From an uncultured Prosthecobacter sp. (lineage in GTDB: Bacteria; Verrucomicrobiota; Verrucomicrobiia; Verrucomicrobiales; Verrucomicrobiaceae), in contig CALDGV010000769.1 in the NCBI GenBank assembly GCA_937941745.1, positions 1-23,718 on the forward strand: a DNA stretch of 23,718 nucleotides, given 5' to 3'. Position numbers and translations under genes: made by a program. This document shows, one piece after another, positions 1-8,451 of the stretch (position 1 is its first letter; each line of letters begins with the position of its first letter). The notes beneath the pieces were generated by a model. The model worked only from the letters and a program-made list of their open reading frames with translations, was not told the origin of the DNA and did not search any database.

Positions 1-20
1 GAATATCACTGATGAAAGCA

Positions 21-51
21 ATGGGCGGTGGCATGCCATACCATCGCCCAT
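21..51 (-). terminator. Hairpin downstream of the FAD oxidoreductase gene
   Basis: Positions 21-31 pair with 41-51 as an 11-bp stem with one G-U pair and a 9-base loop. It begins about 24 bases after the stop codon of the minus-strand oxidoreductase. No uninterrupted T-tract follows on the minus strand, so it is a terminator-like or mRNA-end-protecting hairpin rather than a classical intrinsic terminator. Confidence 0.4.
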
Positions 52-74
52 CCTGACCGTGTTGGCCAATCAAA

Positions 75-2411
75 CTACTTGGCCGGCAGCACCTGCACGG
101 CGTCGAGGTGCACATTGCCTTTAGCACCCTCGGTGCGGAAAATGACGGCAGCCTCTTCGCCTGCGTTGAATTTGAAGGTGCCCAGTGTTTCAGCGCCGTT
201 GGGCCCGCTTGCGGGCTTGGATTGATTGATGGTCACCGTCTTTTCACCCTCAGCGCTCATGATGGTGACAGGGGCGGACTTGGCGCGGTTTTCGTGAGGC
301 TGATAGTAGATCACGACGCGGTAGCTGCCGCTTTCTTTGACGGCAAAGCTGAAGCGCGCACTCGCACCTTTGGCACTGCCGTAGCTGTAGTGGTCCCCTA
401 CAAAGGGCTTGAGGCCTTCGCCCTTGCTCCAGGGGCCTGTGAGCTCAGCATCCTCGTCATCAATGACAATGCCCTCGAGCTTCTTCGGATCAATGCTGTC
501 GCTGACGATCTCAGGAAGCTTTTTGGCGTTCGCAGGCAGGTAGAGGGCGGCCTCCAGGCTGTCGCGGCGCATCGCACCGGGCTGGCTCATGAGATCCTTC
601 AGGATGTCGAGATACTGCTCATACACGCCGCGCGGACTGGTGTGGTGGCGGACGCAGATCCAGGCTGCCTTGCCGACGACCTCACCCATCATGCCGCAGG
701 TGCGCATCACACGGGTGGAGCCCAGGGAGTTGCGGTCCACGCTGATGGTGCGGCCTGCCATGAAGAGGTTGCCGATGTCCTTGGAGTAGAAGCAGCGGTA
801 GGGCACCGGGTAGCCGTTTTTGCGGTCGGTGTGTTTGCCAAACTCGGCACGGCTGATGAAGGGATTGTCAGGGAACTTCACGGCATACTGCTCTTTCGGG
901 TAATGCAGGTCCTGGTCCCACGTGGTGGGCACGCAGCCATCGGGATGGATGATGCCCTTCACCATGTCCTCTCCATTCAGGATCATGTCGCCGACGATGC
1001 GGCGGCTTTCGCGAGGGCCGCCGATGTAGGCCAGCCACTGCATGTCATAGGGCGCATATTTGTCACCTCCCTTGGTTTTGAGGGCACTGACAGCGCCATA
1101 GACAGCGCGGAAGTTGTGGTCGCGGATGAGTTCCAGATCCTTGATGGGGTGCTTGTCGAAGCCGCTTTCCCAGAACCATTCTCCGTGGAGGTATTCCTCC
1201 ATGTTGGGCGTGGGCGTGTAGCCGAGGTCGTAGCCGGTCATGTTGGACTTGTTCTTCACTCCCACGGGCTCCATCGAGCGCGGTTCGGGGAAATCGCTCA
1301 GTTCCAGTGGCAATGCCCACGGTGTGGCAGGCCAGGACACGGGCTTCTCATGCTTTTTGAGCACCCACATGTTGCTCATGCCCATGCGGCCTTTCTCCTC
1401 CATCATGAACTCCGCGCCTGCCAGCGCGCCCACACTGCCGTGACCGGTGCAGTCCACGAAGAACTTGCCCACGAAGCGGGTTTCCTTGCCGCTCTTGGTG
1501 TCGAGACCGACTACGCTACGGATGTTTTTGCCTGCCAGTTCGACGCCATAAACATGGGTGTTCAGGAAGAGGTCGATGCTCTTCTCCGCCTTCACGACTT
1601 CCTCCTTCAGCCTGTCATTGAACTCTGCAGGATCCGCTGCCGGGCTGTTGCTGGCACGATCGGCAAATTCCTCGACGATCTCACCCAGGTGCGGATAGAG
1701 GCCGCGGCGGGTGCCGCCCATCGCCCAGACCTGGATTTCGCTGGAACCGTTGCCGCCCAGGACGGGGCGGTTCTGGATGAAGGCCACCTTCAGGGCCTGG
1801 CGTGCGCCTGAAATCGCCGCTCCCATGCCGGAGTAACCTCCCCCGACCACCACAAGATCATACTCCTTGGTCTCTGGAGCCTTCTCGGGCAGACCGAGCA
1901 CCTTGCGGCGCAGTTGGTTGGTCGCGGCGAGGTCATTGGGCGGCGTGAAGCCTTCCTCGCTGCTCAGCAAGATGGCATCCACGCGGCCATCAAAGCCGGT
2001 CAGGTCATGCAGCGCGATTTTCGCCTTGCCATCGATCTTCACGGATCCTGCCTTTTCCCATAGCCAGTCCTTGCCTTCCGTGCCCAGCACCTTCTCCAGC
2101 TTGCTGCCATTGATGCTGACCTGGAATTTTCCCGGTGCGTCGGCAGTCACACCAAAAGGGGCCACCCAGTTTTTCGTGCGCACCCAGACGCTGTAGCTGC
2201 CGGCGGGAGCCTGGACCTCTGTCTCGGCATCCTTCACCGTCTTGCCCATGCCATGAGCCATGAGGTAGGGCGAGCCCATGATGTCGATGAACTGGGTGTC
2301 GAGCACCCATCCGCCGTGATTGGCGAAGGATTCCGCTTCGATCCACACCTGCTCCGCCTGGGCGGAGAGGCTGAAGGCGAGCGCGCTGAGGCAGAGGGAG
2401 AGTCGTTTCAT
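75..2411 (-). CDS. Secreted FAD-dependent oxidoreductase with golvesin-like C-terminal domain
   Basis: 778 residues. Residues 1-19 form a signal peptide (MKRLSLCLSALAFSLSAQA), which decides this start; the frame stays open upstream but without export-signal character. Residues about 22-158 resemble a beta-sandwich carbohydrate-binding module (IEAESF...GSYSVWVRTKNW...). Residues about 183-640 are an FAD_oxidored-type flavoprotein: the Rossmann motif VVVGGGYSGMGAA lies near 187-199 and the second FAD-contact motif VDCTGHGSVGALAGA near 319-333. Residues about 655-778 resemble the golvesin C-terminal/xanthan-lyase-associated domain (SYRVVIYYQPHENRA...VHLDAVQVLP). Related proteins are common in Verrucomicrobia and Planctomycetes and are presumed to act on exported or environmental carbohydrates; the substrate is unknown. 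No Shine-Dalgarno is visible. It is divergent from the amidase operon. The family call is strong; the carbohydrate role is inference. Confidence 0.85.
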   Translation of the reverse strand: MKRLSLCLSALAFSLSAQAEQVWIEAESFANHGGWVLDTQFIDIMGSPYLMAHGMGKTVKDAETEVQAPAGSYSVWVRTKNWVAPFGVTADAPGKFQVSINGSKLEKVLGTEGKDWLWEKAGSVKIDGKAKIALHDLTGFDGRVDAILLSSEEGFTPPNDLAATNQLRRKVLGLPEKAPETKEYDLVVVGGGYSGMGAAISGARQALKVAFIQNRPVLGGNGSSEIQVWAMGGTRRGLYPHLGEIVEEFADRASNSPAADPAEFNDRLKEEVVKAEKSIDLFLNTHVYGVELAGKNIRSVVGLDTKSGKETRFVGKFFVDCTGHGSVGALAGAEFMMEEKGRMGMSNMWVLKKHEKPVSWPATPWALPLELSDFPEPRSMEPVGVKNKSNMTGYDLGYTPTPNMEEYLHGEWFWESGFDKHPIKDLELIRDHNFRAVYGAVSALKTKGGDKYAPYDMQWLAYIGGPRESRRIVGDMILNGEDMVKGIIHPDGCVPTTWDQDLHYPKEQYAVKFPDNPFISRAEFGKHTDRKNGYPVPYRCFYSKDIGNLFMAGRTISVDRNSLGSTRVMRTCGMMGEVVGKAAWICVRHHTSPRGVYEQYLDILKDLMSQPGAMRRDSLEAALYLPANAKKLPEIVSDSIDPKKLEGIVIDDEDAELTGPWSKGEGLKPFVGDHYSYGSAKGASARFSFAVKESGSYRVVIYYQPHENRAKSAPVTIMSAEGEKTVTINQSKPASGPNGAETLGTFKFNAGEEAAVIFRTEGAKGNVHLDAVQVLPAK

Positions 2412-2572
2412 GGCACGAGGACGTGGTTTGGTGGTGGAGGGCGATGCTAAACGCAGGCAGCGGGGAAAAACAATCACCGTTGGAAGGTTACAGTAAACTC
2501 CTGAAAGGCCTGGATTCCTGCGGGTCCGGCCCTCCCTGTCCAAAGCTGCGCATGCGGGCCAAGCCACCCTGC

Positions 2573-2601
2573 TTGCCATCATGTACAACCCCCGCTAGGT
2601 T
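2573..2601 (+). promoter_or_regulatory. Candidate promoter of the amidase / SDR-shikimate kinase operon
   Basis: TTGCCA at 2573-2578, a 17-base spacer, then TAGGTT at 2596-2601. The ATG follows only 6 bases after the -10, so transcription would begin at or next to the start codon. This fits the absence of a good Shine-Dalgarno. The -10 is only a partial match to the sigma-70 consensus. Confidence 0.4.
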
Positions 2602-2607
2602 CAGGGA

Positions 2608-3942
2608 ATGAAGTTTTGTTCTCTCGCGTGTTTTTGCCTGCCAGCAGTCCTGCTGGCACAGAGCACGATCCCACCCGTTCCACCTGCGGTGCCGGCTCCT
2701 GCGGGGGTGCCAGGTTCCGAGCCGGCTCCTGCGCTCGACCAGTTGAGCCCGCTTGGGGTGCGTCCTGACTGGTCTGAGCTGGAGGCCTATGCTGGCTCGA
2801 TGACCCGGGAAGAGTTCGAGAAGGCCTGGAACGGCCTCTATGCTGAGCAGAACGCCCTGCCTCCTCCCTTTGAGATCACCGCCGAAGGCTTGGTGGTGCG
2901 GACTGGCCAGGAGGCGAAGCCCGTGCTGAAGATCGCCTTCCGGCAGGCCAATGAGTCTGCAGCGCCTTCCGGACCAGCGAAGTGGCGCCGTGCGCAGGAG
3001 CTTTCGCCTCTGAAGGGGCGGCCCGTGCTCAGTGACCTGCACATTGCGATTGACCCCGGGCACATTGGCGGCGCCTGGGCTGCCATGGAGGAGCGTCAGC
3101 TGGTCGTTGGACCCGACATGATTCGTGAAGGCGAGCTTTCACTGCTGACGGCGAGGGTGCTGCAGGACCGTTTGAAGGCCCTCGGAGCCGTGGTGAGCCT
3201 TGTGCGTGAGAGCCATGACCCGGTGACCTTGAAACGCCCTGCGGACTTCGTGAACGACGCCCGCAAGCTGCTTGCTGAGTCAGGCTTCCCGAACGCCAAG
3301 GCGACCTATGAAGGACTGACTGGTGATGCCAAGCTTCTGACGGTGCAGTGGCAGAGTGAAAAGCTTTTCTACCGCGTGAGTGAAATTCACGCCCGGGGCC
3401 AGCGGGTGAACGAGCAAATCCGGCCCGACCTGGTGCTCTGCCTGCACTTCAATGCGGAACCCTGGGGAGATCCCAGCGTGCCCCAGTTTTCACCCAAGAA
3501 TCACCTGCACCTCCTGGTCAACGGCTGCTATTCCAACGCCGAACTGCTGCAGCAGGATGTCCGTTTCGAGATGCTGGCGCGCTTGTTTGGCCGGGTGCAT
3601 GAGGAGGAAATCCCTCTGGCTGAAGCTGTCGCCGAAGGCATGGCGCAGAGCACGGGCCTGCCTGCCTACATCTACACCACGCCCAATGCCCGGCGAGCTG
3701 GCAGCAATCCGTATGTTTATGCACGAAACCTGCTGGCTAACCGCCTTTACCGCTGCCCGGTGATCTACCTTGAGCCTTACGTCATGAACCATGAAGAAAC
3801 CTTCCGCCGTCTGGCCGCCGGTCACTACCTTGGCCGCACGCTCATCGGTGGAAAGCTCGTCTCCAGCGCCATTGAGGACTATGTGCGCGGCATCGTGGCA
3901 GGCCTGACCCGCTACTATCAAACCCAGCGCAGCGGCTCATGA
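2608..3942 (+). CDS. Exported N-acetylmuramoyl-L-alanine amidase-like protein (Amidase_3 fold)
   Basis: 444 residues. A signal peptide spans about 1-18 (MKFCSLACFCLPAVLLAQS) and is followed by a Pro/Ala-rich linker (20-42), placing the protein in the periplasm. The catalytic domain starts near 143 with LHIAIDPGHIGG. The expected zinc ligands of the Amidase_3 family are visible: His152 (DPGH), Glu176 (REGELSLLTAR), His280 (LVLCLHFNA) and the late catalytic Glu389 (VIYLEP). The family hydrolyses the amide bond between MurNAc and the stem peptide during wall turnover or division. The distance between Glu176 and His280 is longer than I expect for a minimal Amidase_3 domain, so about 205-270 looks like an insertion. 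Its last codon overlaps the next gene by ATGA, indicating translational coupling. Whether it cuts peptidoglycan or a modified wall substrate cannot be told. Confidence 0.8.
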   Translation: MKFCSLACFCLPAVLLAQSTIPPVPPAVPAPAGVPGSEPAPALDQLSPLGVRPDWSELEAYAGSMTREEFEKAWNGLYAEQNALPPPFEITAEGLVVRTGQEAKPVLKIAFRQANESAAPSGPAKWRRAQELSPLKGRPVLSDLHIAIDPGHIGGAWAAMEERQLVVGPDMIREGELSLLTARVLQDRLKALGAVVSLVRESHDPVTLKRPADFVNDARKLLAESGFPNAKATYEGLTGDAKLLTVQWQSEKLFYRVSEIHARGQRVNEQIRPDLVLCLHFNAEPWGDPSVPQFSPKNHLHLLVNGCYSNAELLQQDVRFEMLARLFGRVHEEEIPLAEAVAEGMAQSTGLPAYIYTTPNARRAGSNPYVYARNLLANRLYRCPVIYLEPYVMNHEETFRRLAAGHYLGRTLIGGKLVSSAIEDYVRGIVAGLTRYYQTQRSGS

Positions 3943-5372
3943 AGGTGCTTCTCATCGGCTGCGGCTTTGTCGGCGAGCGCACGGCGGACCTTCTTCACGC
4001 CCAGGGGCATGAAGTGGTCGGTGTCACTCATTCTCCCGCTTCAGCAGAGCGTTTGAGCGCCGCCAAGCCCTGGCGTGTGATGTCCTGTGATGTTGCCTCG
4101 GAAGCATCGGTCATTTCCCTGCGGGCGGCGACGGGTCCGGTGGATGCCTTCATTCATTGCGCCAGTTCAGGAAAGGGCGGCGCGGAGATGTACCAGGCCG
4201 TCTATGTGAACGGCATGAGGCACCTGCTTTCAGCCTATCCAGAAGCGTGGCCCCTGTACACCAGCAGCACCAGCGTCTATCCGCAGACGGATGGCAGCAC
4301 GGTGGATGAAGACACGCTGGCCGAGCCTGATCGCGAGACGGGCCGGCTGCTGCGAGCCGCTGAAAATCTGGCGCTGGGAAGAAACGGCACGGTGACGAGG
4401 CTGGCTGGCATCTATGGTCCGGGCCGCTCCTTTGTGCTGAAGAACCTGCTCGAGGGTAAAAGCGGCATCGAAGTGGCCGACGGGGCTCCGGAAGGCCGGC
4501 TGCTGAATCAGATTCATGCGGACGATGCCGCTGCGGCGATTGCTCATCTCGTTACCGGCAGGCATCCCGGCATCTTCAACGTGGTGGATGATGCTCAGAT
4601 GACCCAGAAAAGCTGTCTGGAACGTCTGGCGGACCTCTTCAGCGTCCCAGTGCCAGGGGTCAAGCCTCCGGACCCTCTGCGCAAGCGAGGCTGGAGCCAC
4701 AAGCATGTCTCGAATGCCCGGCTGCGTGCCACGGGGTGGGTGCCCCAGTATCCCAGCTACTTTGATGCGCTCAGCCATGATCCGCAGCTGGCTTCTTCGA
4801 TCCTGGGTCTTGTGGCCCAGGCTGGAGACGTGCCGCTGCCGCGGGCAGAGAATGTGGTGCTCATTGGTCTCATGGGCAGTGGCAAGTCCACAGTCGGACG
4901 CCTCGTCGCACGCAGGCTCGGCTTTACCTTTGCCGATACGGATCACATGATCGTCAACCGTGCCGGTTGCAGCATTCCGGAGATCTTTGCTCGTGAAGGC
5001 GAGGCTGGCTTCCGCCAGCGTGAGAGCGCCGTTCTGCGCGAGCTGCTGGGCAGCAAGCATCATATCATCGCCACAGGCGGAGGCATCATCACCCAGCCGG
5101 TGAACCTGCCGCTGCTGAGGCATCTCGGATTCATCACCTGGCTGGAAGCCGGCACGGATCTGCTGGTGCGGCGCACCTCATCCAACAACGACCGTCCTCT
5201 GCTGCGTGGTGAAGAACCTCCCCGGGTAAAGCTGGAGCGTCTCATTCAGGAGCGTGGGCCAATCTACAAGTCGCTCGCCGACCTGCGTGTGCAGACGGAC
5301 GACCTGACCCAGGAGGAGAGTGCCTATGGCGTCGCGGAAAGTGCCCGCATCTTCTTCTCAAGGCAGGCTTGA
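3939..5372 (+). CDS. aroK: Fusion protein: YeeZ-like NAD(P)-dependent SDR + shikimate kinase
   Basis: 477 residues in a single uninterrupted frame. Residues 1-285 are an extended short-chain dehydrogenase of the YeeZ type: GCGFVG at 7-12 is the dinucleotide-binding turn, and YTSSTSVYPQ at 107-116 matches the active-site strand. The usual YxxxK is not evident; the equivalent segment reads ETGRLLRAAENL, so dehydrogenase chemistry is uncertain. Residues 303-477 form a full-length shikimate kinase: Walker A GLMGSGKST (310-318), shikimate-binding DTD (333-335), FRQRES (358-362), ATGGGI (378-383), the lid RPLLRG (419-424) and the late RGPIYKSLAD (439-448). The kinase phosphorylates shikimate to shikimate 3-phosphate in chorismate synthesis. 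The start overlaps the amidase stop as ATGA; the end lies 7 bases from the convergent glycosyltransferase. Kinase identity is firm; the role of the SDR half is unknown. Confidence 0.9.
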   Translation: MKVLLIGCGFVGERTADLLHAQGHEVVGVTHSPASAERLSAAKPWRVMSCDVASEASVISLRAATGPVDAFIHCASSGKGGAEMYQAVYVNGMRHLLSAYPEAWPLYTSSTSVYPQTDGSTVDEDTLAEPDRETGRLLRAAENLALGRNGTVTRLAGIYGPGRSFVLKNLLEGKSGIEVADGAPEGRLLNQIHADDAAAAIAHLVTGRHPGIFNVVDDAQMTQKSCLERLADLFSVPVPGVKPPDPLRKRGWSHKHVSNARLRATGWVPQYPSYFDALSHDPQLASSILGLVAQAGDVPLPRAENVVLIGLMGSGKSTVGRLVARRLGFTFADTDHMIVNRAGCSIPEIFAREGEAGFRQRESAVLRELLGSKHHIIATGGGIITQPVNLPLLRHLGFITWLEAGTDLLVRRTSSNNDRPLLRGEEPPRVKLERLIQERGPIYKSLADLRVQTDDLTQEESAYGVAESARIFFSRQA

Positions 5373-5379
5373 GGCAGGT

Positions 5380-6474
5380 TCATCTGCCGCTGCGTTTCTC
5401 TGCCGCCACCAGTTCGAGGACTTTCAAGGTCTCGCGGACATTCGTCTCCAGGTCCAGCGGCAGCCGGCTGGGCACCGGGCGGCAGCCAGGGCGGGCGCGC
5501 CAGTGCCGGATGGCACCTTCCAGAGCCTGCTCATCGGAGGGGTCCTGCAGCACTTGGCCGTTGATGCCTTCTTCGATCAGCTCTCCCGCTCCATTGCAGG
5601 CGCTGGTGATGACGGGAAGTCCACTGGCGAGCGCCTCGGCGATCACATTGGCGCAGGGTTCATAGATAGGCAGGAAGGTCATCAGATCTGCGGCGGCATA
5701 GGCATGCTCCACCTCCTTCATCGGACCCGCCAGGATGACATTGGATGGTGGGCTGGCGAGGTGGCCTTTGCCGACCACCAGCAACTTCACCCGCGGCTCA
5801 ATGATCTGCCAACGGCGCATCAGGTGGACCAGAAAATGCAGCCCCTTGCGTTCCCAGCCAGATCCGACAAACAGCAGCACGAAGTCATCCTCGGAAAACC
5901 CGAAACGTGCCCGCGTGGCGGCGCGGTCACCGCGCTGGAAACGGGCGGTTTCGACACCGTTGCGCACCAGATGGATGCGCTCCGCGGGGAAGGGGAACCG
6001 GGCCAGGATCTCCCGGCGCACCATGTCTGAGTTCACGATGATGTGCCTGGTGTTCGCCGGATCCAGGGTGCGGGCTTCCAGGGCCTTCATGTTGGCATGA
6101 AAGGCCCCCATGCCGACAAAGGGCCGCCGCCACCAGGAGGCAAATTTCCGCCGTTGTTCCAGCCAGACGGCGTGAACGCCGTCTCCGGCCCGATAAACGT
6201 CCTGGCGGACCGTCCGCTCCAGGCTGAAGACGAGGTCATGGTCGGTGCCTTTCAGCTGCCGGGCCAGGTTTTCGGCGAAAAGCACCGGCCGCACGGCACG
6301 CCGTGCCTTGACCGGCACCTCATGCACCGTGACTCCCGCCGCTGCGCCCTCCCAGCGCTCGGTGTAGAGGTGAATCTCATGACCTGCATTCACGAGGGCT
6401 CCAAGCAGGCGCTGGAGATAAAGCTCGGCACCGCCGACGGAGGCGAACTGGCGGCGGATGAGGGCGAGCTTCAT
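5380..6474 (-). CDS. Glycosyltransferase family 4, WaaG-like (LPS core)
   Basis: 364 residues, a normal GT-B glycosyltransferase length. The N-terminal half (FASVGGAELYLQRL, LYTERWEG, VPVKAR, QDVYRAGDGVHAVW) resembles E. coli WaaG, the UDP-glucose:heptosyl-LPS glucosyltransferase. The C-terminal half has the GT4 signature: VGSGWERKGL near 203-212 and the EX7E motif EPCANVIAE at 272-280, followed by ALASGLPVI. No signal peptide or membrane span is seen, so it probably acts at the cytoplasmic face of the inner membrane. Its end is 7 bases from the convergent SDR-shikimate kinase gene. It has its own candidate promoter after the uup terminator. Family certain; donor and acceptor sugars are inferred. 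Confidence 0.85.
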   Translation of the reverse strand: MKLALIRRQFASVGGAELYLQRLLGALVNAGHEIHLYTERWEGAAAGVTVHEVPVKARRAVRPVLFAENLARQLKGTDHDLVFSLERTVRQDVYRAGDGVHAVWLEQRRKFASWWRRPFVGMGAFHANMKALEARTLDPANTRHIIVNSDMVRREILARFPFPAERIHLVRNGVETARFQRGDRAATRARFGFSEDDFVLLFVGSGWERKGLHFLVHLMRRWQIIEPRVKLLVVGKGHLASPPSNVILAGPMKEVEHAYAAADLMTFLPIYEPCANVIAEALASGLPVITSACNGAGELIEEGINGQVLQDPSDEQALEGAIRHWRARPGCRPVPSRLPLDLETNVRETLKVLELVAAEKRSGR

Positions 6475-6482
6475 GGGAAATC

Positions 6483-6512
6483 AGGATCGGGACGCTTCAG
6501 AAAGGAGTTCAA
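6483..6512 (-). promoter_or_regulatory. Candidate -35/-10 for the glycosyltransferase gene
   Basis: Reading the minus strand, TTGAAC at 6512-6507 precedes an 18-base spacer and a weak -10, GATCCT (6488-6483). The -35 begins 38 bases before the ATG, matching the spacing seen at other genes here. The -10 is poor, so confidence is low. Confidence 0.3.
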
Positions 6513-6540
6513 GCCATGAAATCCCCTCGTGGAAAAGCTG

Positions 6541-6561
6541 AAAATGCCTCCAGTGAAGGCA
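6541..6561 (-). terminator. Short intrinsic-terminator-like hairpin after uup
   Basis: On the minus strand, directly after the uup stop codon, TGCCT (6561-6557) pairs with AGGCA (6549-6545) around a 7-base loop and is followed at once by TTTT (6544-6541), then a second TTTT a few bases later. The stem is only 5 bp, so the terminator would be weak. Confidence 0.4.
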
Positions 6562-8451
6562 CTAGCTTGCAGGCTGGGCCGCTTTGATGGCCTCCAGCTC
6601 CTCCCAGCGGGCATAAAGGCGCGTGACTTCGGCCTTGGCGGCCTCCAGTTCAGCCATCAGCGCCGGGGCCTCGGCACTGCGGTTGATGTAAAAGCCCGGA
6701 TCGTTCAGTGTGCCGTCCAGGCTCTGCACTTTTTCCTCCGCGGCCAGGATGTCGGCCTCGATGGTTTCCAGCTCGCGGGCTTCTTTGAAGCTCAGCTTGC
6801 GCGGCTTGGGCTTCGAGCCGCTGGCTGCGGTTGTTTTGACCGGTTCGGCGGTGCTCCAGGCTTTTTCCCGCAGCTCGCGTTCACGGCGCTTTTCCAGGTA
6901 ATAGCTGTAATTGCCCTGCTGCACGTGCACACCTGCCTCTTCAAAGGCGATGATCTGATCGCAGACACGGTCGAGGAAGTAGCGGTCGTGGCTGACGACG
7001 ATGACGGTGCCGTCAAAGTCACTCAGCGCCTCTTCGAGGATGCGCAGGCTCTGGAGGTCCAGGTCGTTCGTCGGCTCATCGAGCACGATGACGTTGCCGC
7101 CACGCTTCAGCACCTTTGCCAGCATCAGGCGTGCCCGCTCACCGCCGGAGAGCCGGTCCACCCGCTCGTTGCTGCGCTCATCCTGAAACAGGAATCGGCG
7201 CAGGTAGGCCCGGGCGCTGAGCTTTTGATTCCCGAAAAAGACGGTCTCGTCCTGGTCCGCCACCTCGGCCAGAACGGTTCCCGTGCCATTGAGCTGCATG
7301 CGGGCCTGGTCGATGTAGTTGAAGACGACTTTTTTGCCCACGGTGGCCTTGCCTTCCTCGGGCTCTCGCTGGCCCATGCAAATGCGCAGCAGCGTGGTCT
7401 TGCCGGCCCCGTTCCGGCCGACGATGCCGGTGCACTGTCCAGGCTTCAGCGTGACGTTCAAATGACGGAAAAGCCAGCGCTCCTGTCCGGCTTCATCGGT
7501 CACATGCGCTCCGACATCCTCCAGTTCGACAGCGATGTTTCCGAGGTCCGGCGCAGGTGGCAGCAGGAGGTCCATCTCCCGCTCTTCGGGAGGAGCCTCC
7601 ATGCCTTCGATCTTGTAAAACGTCTCCAGCCGGTGCCGTGACTTGGTTGTGCGCGCCTTCACTCCGGCGCGGACCCATTCCAGCTCGGTGCGCAGGAAGC
7701 GCTGGCGCCTCCGCTCGGTCTGCTCGGCGATCTGCTGGCGCGCCGCCTTGCTCTCCAGATAGGCCGTGTAGTTGCCTTCATGCGAATAGCAGCGTCCGTC
7801 GGAGATCTCCAGCACACGGGTGGCAATGACATCCAGGAAGTAGCGGTCGTGCGTGACGAAGATCACAGCTCCAGGAAAGCCTTTGAGGTAGTCTTCGAGC
7901 CAGCGGATGGATTCGGAGTCGAGGTGGTTGGTCGGTTCGTCGAGCAACAGCAGCTCCGGCTGGCTGACGAGCGCCCGGCAGAGGGCCACGCGGCGTTTTT
8001 CACCTCCGGACAGCGGCCCGACCAGGGCATCCAGCGGTGGGGCAGCCAGGGCGGTGGCCACGGCACGAATGCGCGTCTCCAGGTTCCAGCCATCTGCGGC
8101 CTCGATGTGATGTAGCATTTCCGCCAGTTCGGCCTCGCTGCCGTCTCCCGCTTCGTAGCGCTGGATCATGCGCACAAGGTCGGCGGCCCCGGACTGGATG
8201 TTGGCCAGCACCGTGGCGCTGCCATCGAGTTCGAACTCCTGAGGCAGCCAGCCGATGCGCAGGCCGCGCTTTACGGAAAGCTCCCCCGAATCAGGGCGCT
8301 CGACTCCGGCCAGGATCTTCAGCAGGCTGGTCTTGCCACAGCCGTTGCGGCCTACGAGACCGACCTTTTCGCCTTCATGCACAGCCAGGGTGACGCCTTC
8401 GAGAAGGCGTTGGTTGCCGTAGCTGAGAGTGAGTTCGTTGGCGGAAAGCAT
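6562..8451 (-). CDS. uup: ABC-F family ATPase Uup
   Basis: 629 residues with two tandem ABC ATPase domains and no membrane spans. Domain 1: Walker A GRNGCGKT (34-41), signature LSGGE (147-151), LDEPTNHLD (170-178). Domain 2: Walker A GRNGAGKT (345-352), LSGGE (434-438), LDEPTNDLD (457-465). The interdomain linker contains ELEWVRAGVKARTTKSRHRL, and the C-terminal 555-625 is a charged coiled-coil (KLSFKEARELETIE...LNDPGFY). Both are hallmarks of the Uup branch rather than EttA or an antibiotic-resistance ABC-F. Uup associates with ribosomes and DNA and affects transposon precise excision and ribosome assembly in E. coli. It lies 55 bases downstream of the DUF1501 gene on the same strand, but has its own TTG-type -35. 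Its ATG sits inside a perfect inverted repeat (8448-8463). Confidence 0.93.
   Translation of the reverse strand: MLSANELTLSYGNQRLLEGVTLAVHEGEKVGLVGRNGCGKTSLLKILAGVERPDSGELSVKRGLRIGWLPQEFELDGSATVLANIQSGAADLVRMIQRYEAGDGSEAELAEMLHHIEAADGWNLETRIRAVATALAAPPLDALVGPLSGGEKRRVALCRALVSQPELLLLDEPTNHLDSESIRWLEDYLKGFPGAVIFVTHDRYFLDVIATRVLEISDGRCYSHEGNYTAYLESKAARQQIAEQTERRRQRFLRTELEWVRAGVKARTTKSRHRLETFYKIEGMEAPPEEREMDLLLPPAPDLGNIAVELEDVGAHVTDEAGQERWLFRHLNVTLKPGQCTGIVGRNGAGKTTLLRICMGQREPEEGKATVGKKVVFNYIDQARMQLNGTGTVLAEVADQDETVFFGNQKLSARAYLRRFLFQDERSNERVDRLSGGERARLMLAKVLKRGGNVIVLDEPTNDLDLQSLRILEEALSDFDGTVIVVSHDRYFLDRVCDQIIAFEEAGVHVQQGNYSYYLEKRRERELREKAWSTAEPVKTTAASGSKPKPRKLSFKEARELETIEADILAAEEKVQSLDGTLNDPGFYINRSAEAPALMAELEAAKAEVTRLYARWEELEAIKAAQPAS

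Noticed and set aside
108..1811. 567-codon open frame on the plus strand opposite the FAD oxidoreductase
   Set aside because: The minus-strand protein has a signal peptide and clear FAD motifs. The opposite frame is an Ala/His/Val-rich translation with no recognisable domain, as expected of a mirror frame in GC-rich coding DNA.
2446..2473. TTGTTT/TTTAGC promoter-like pair upstream of the FAD oxidoreductase
   Set aside because: Each hexamer matches the consensus at only three positions, and the distance to the ATG differs from the pattern seen at other genes.
5373..5388. GGCAG/CTGCC hairpin between the convergent SDR-shikimate kinase and glycosyltransferase genes
   Set aside because: Only 5 bp, without T-tract and partly inside the glycosyltransferase coding end; too weak to call.
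6562..8451. Reading the ABC-F gene as an antibiotic-resistance or transport ATPase
   Set aside because: The ARTTKSRHRL linker and the C-terminal coiled coil place it in the Uup branch; there are no membrane domains and no partner permease.
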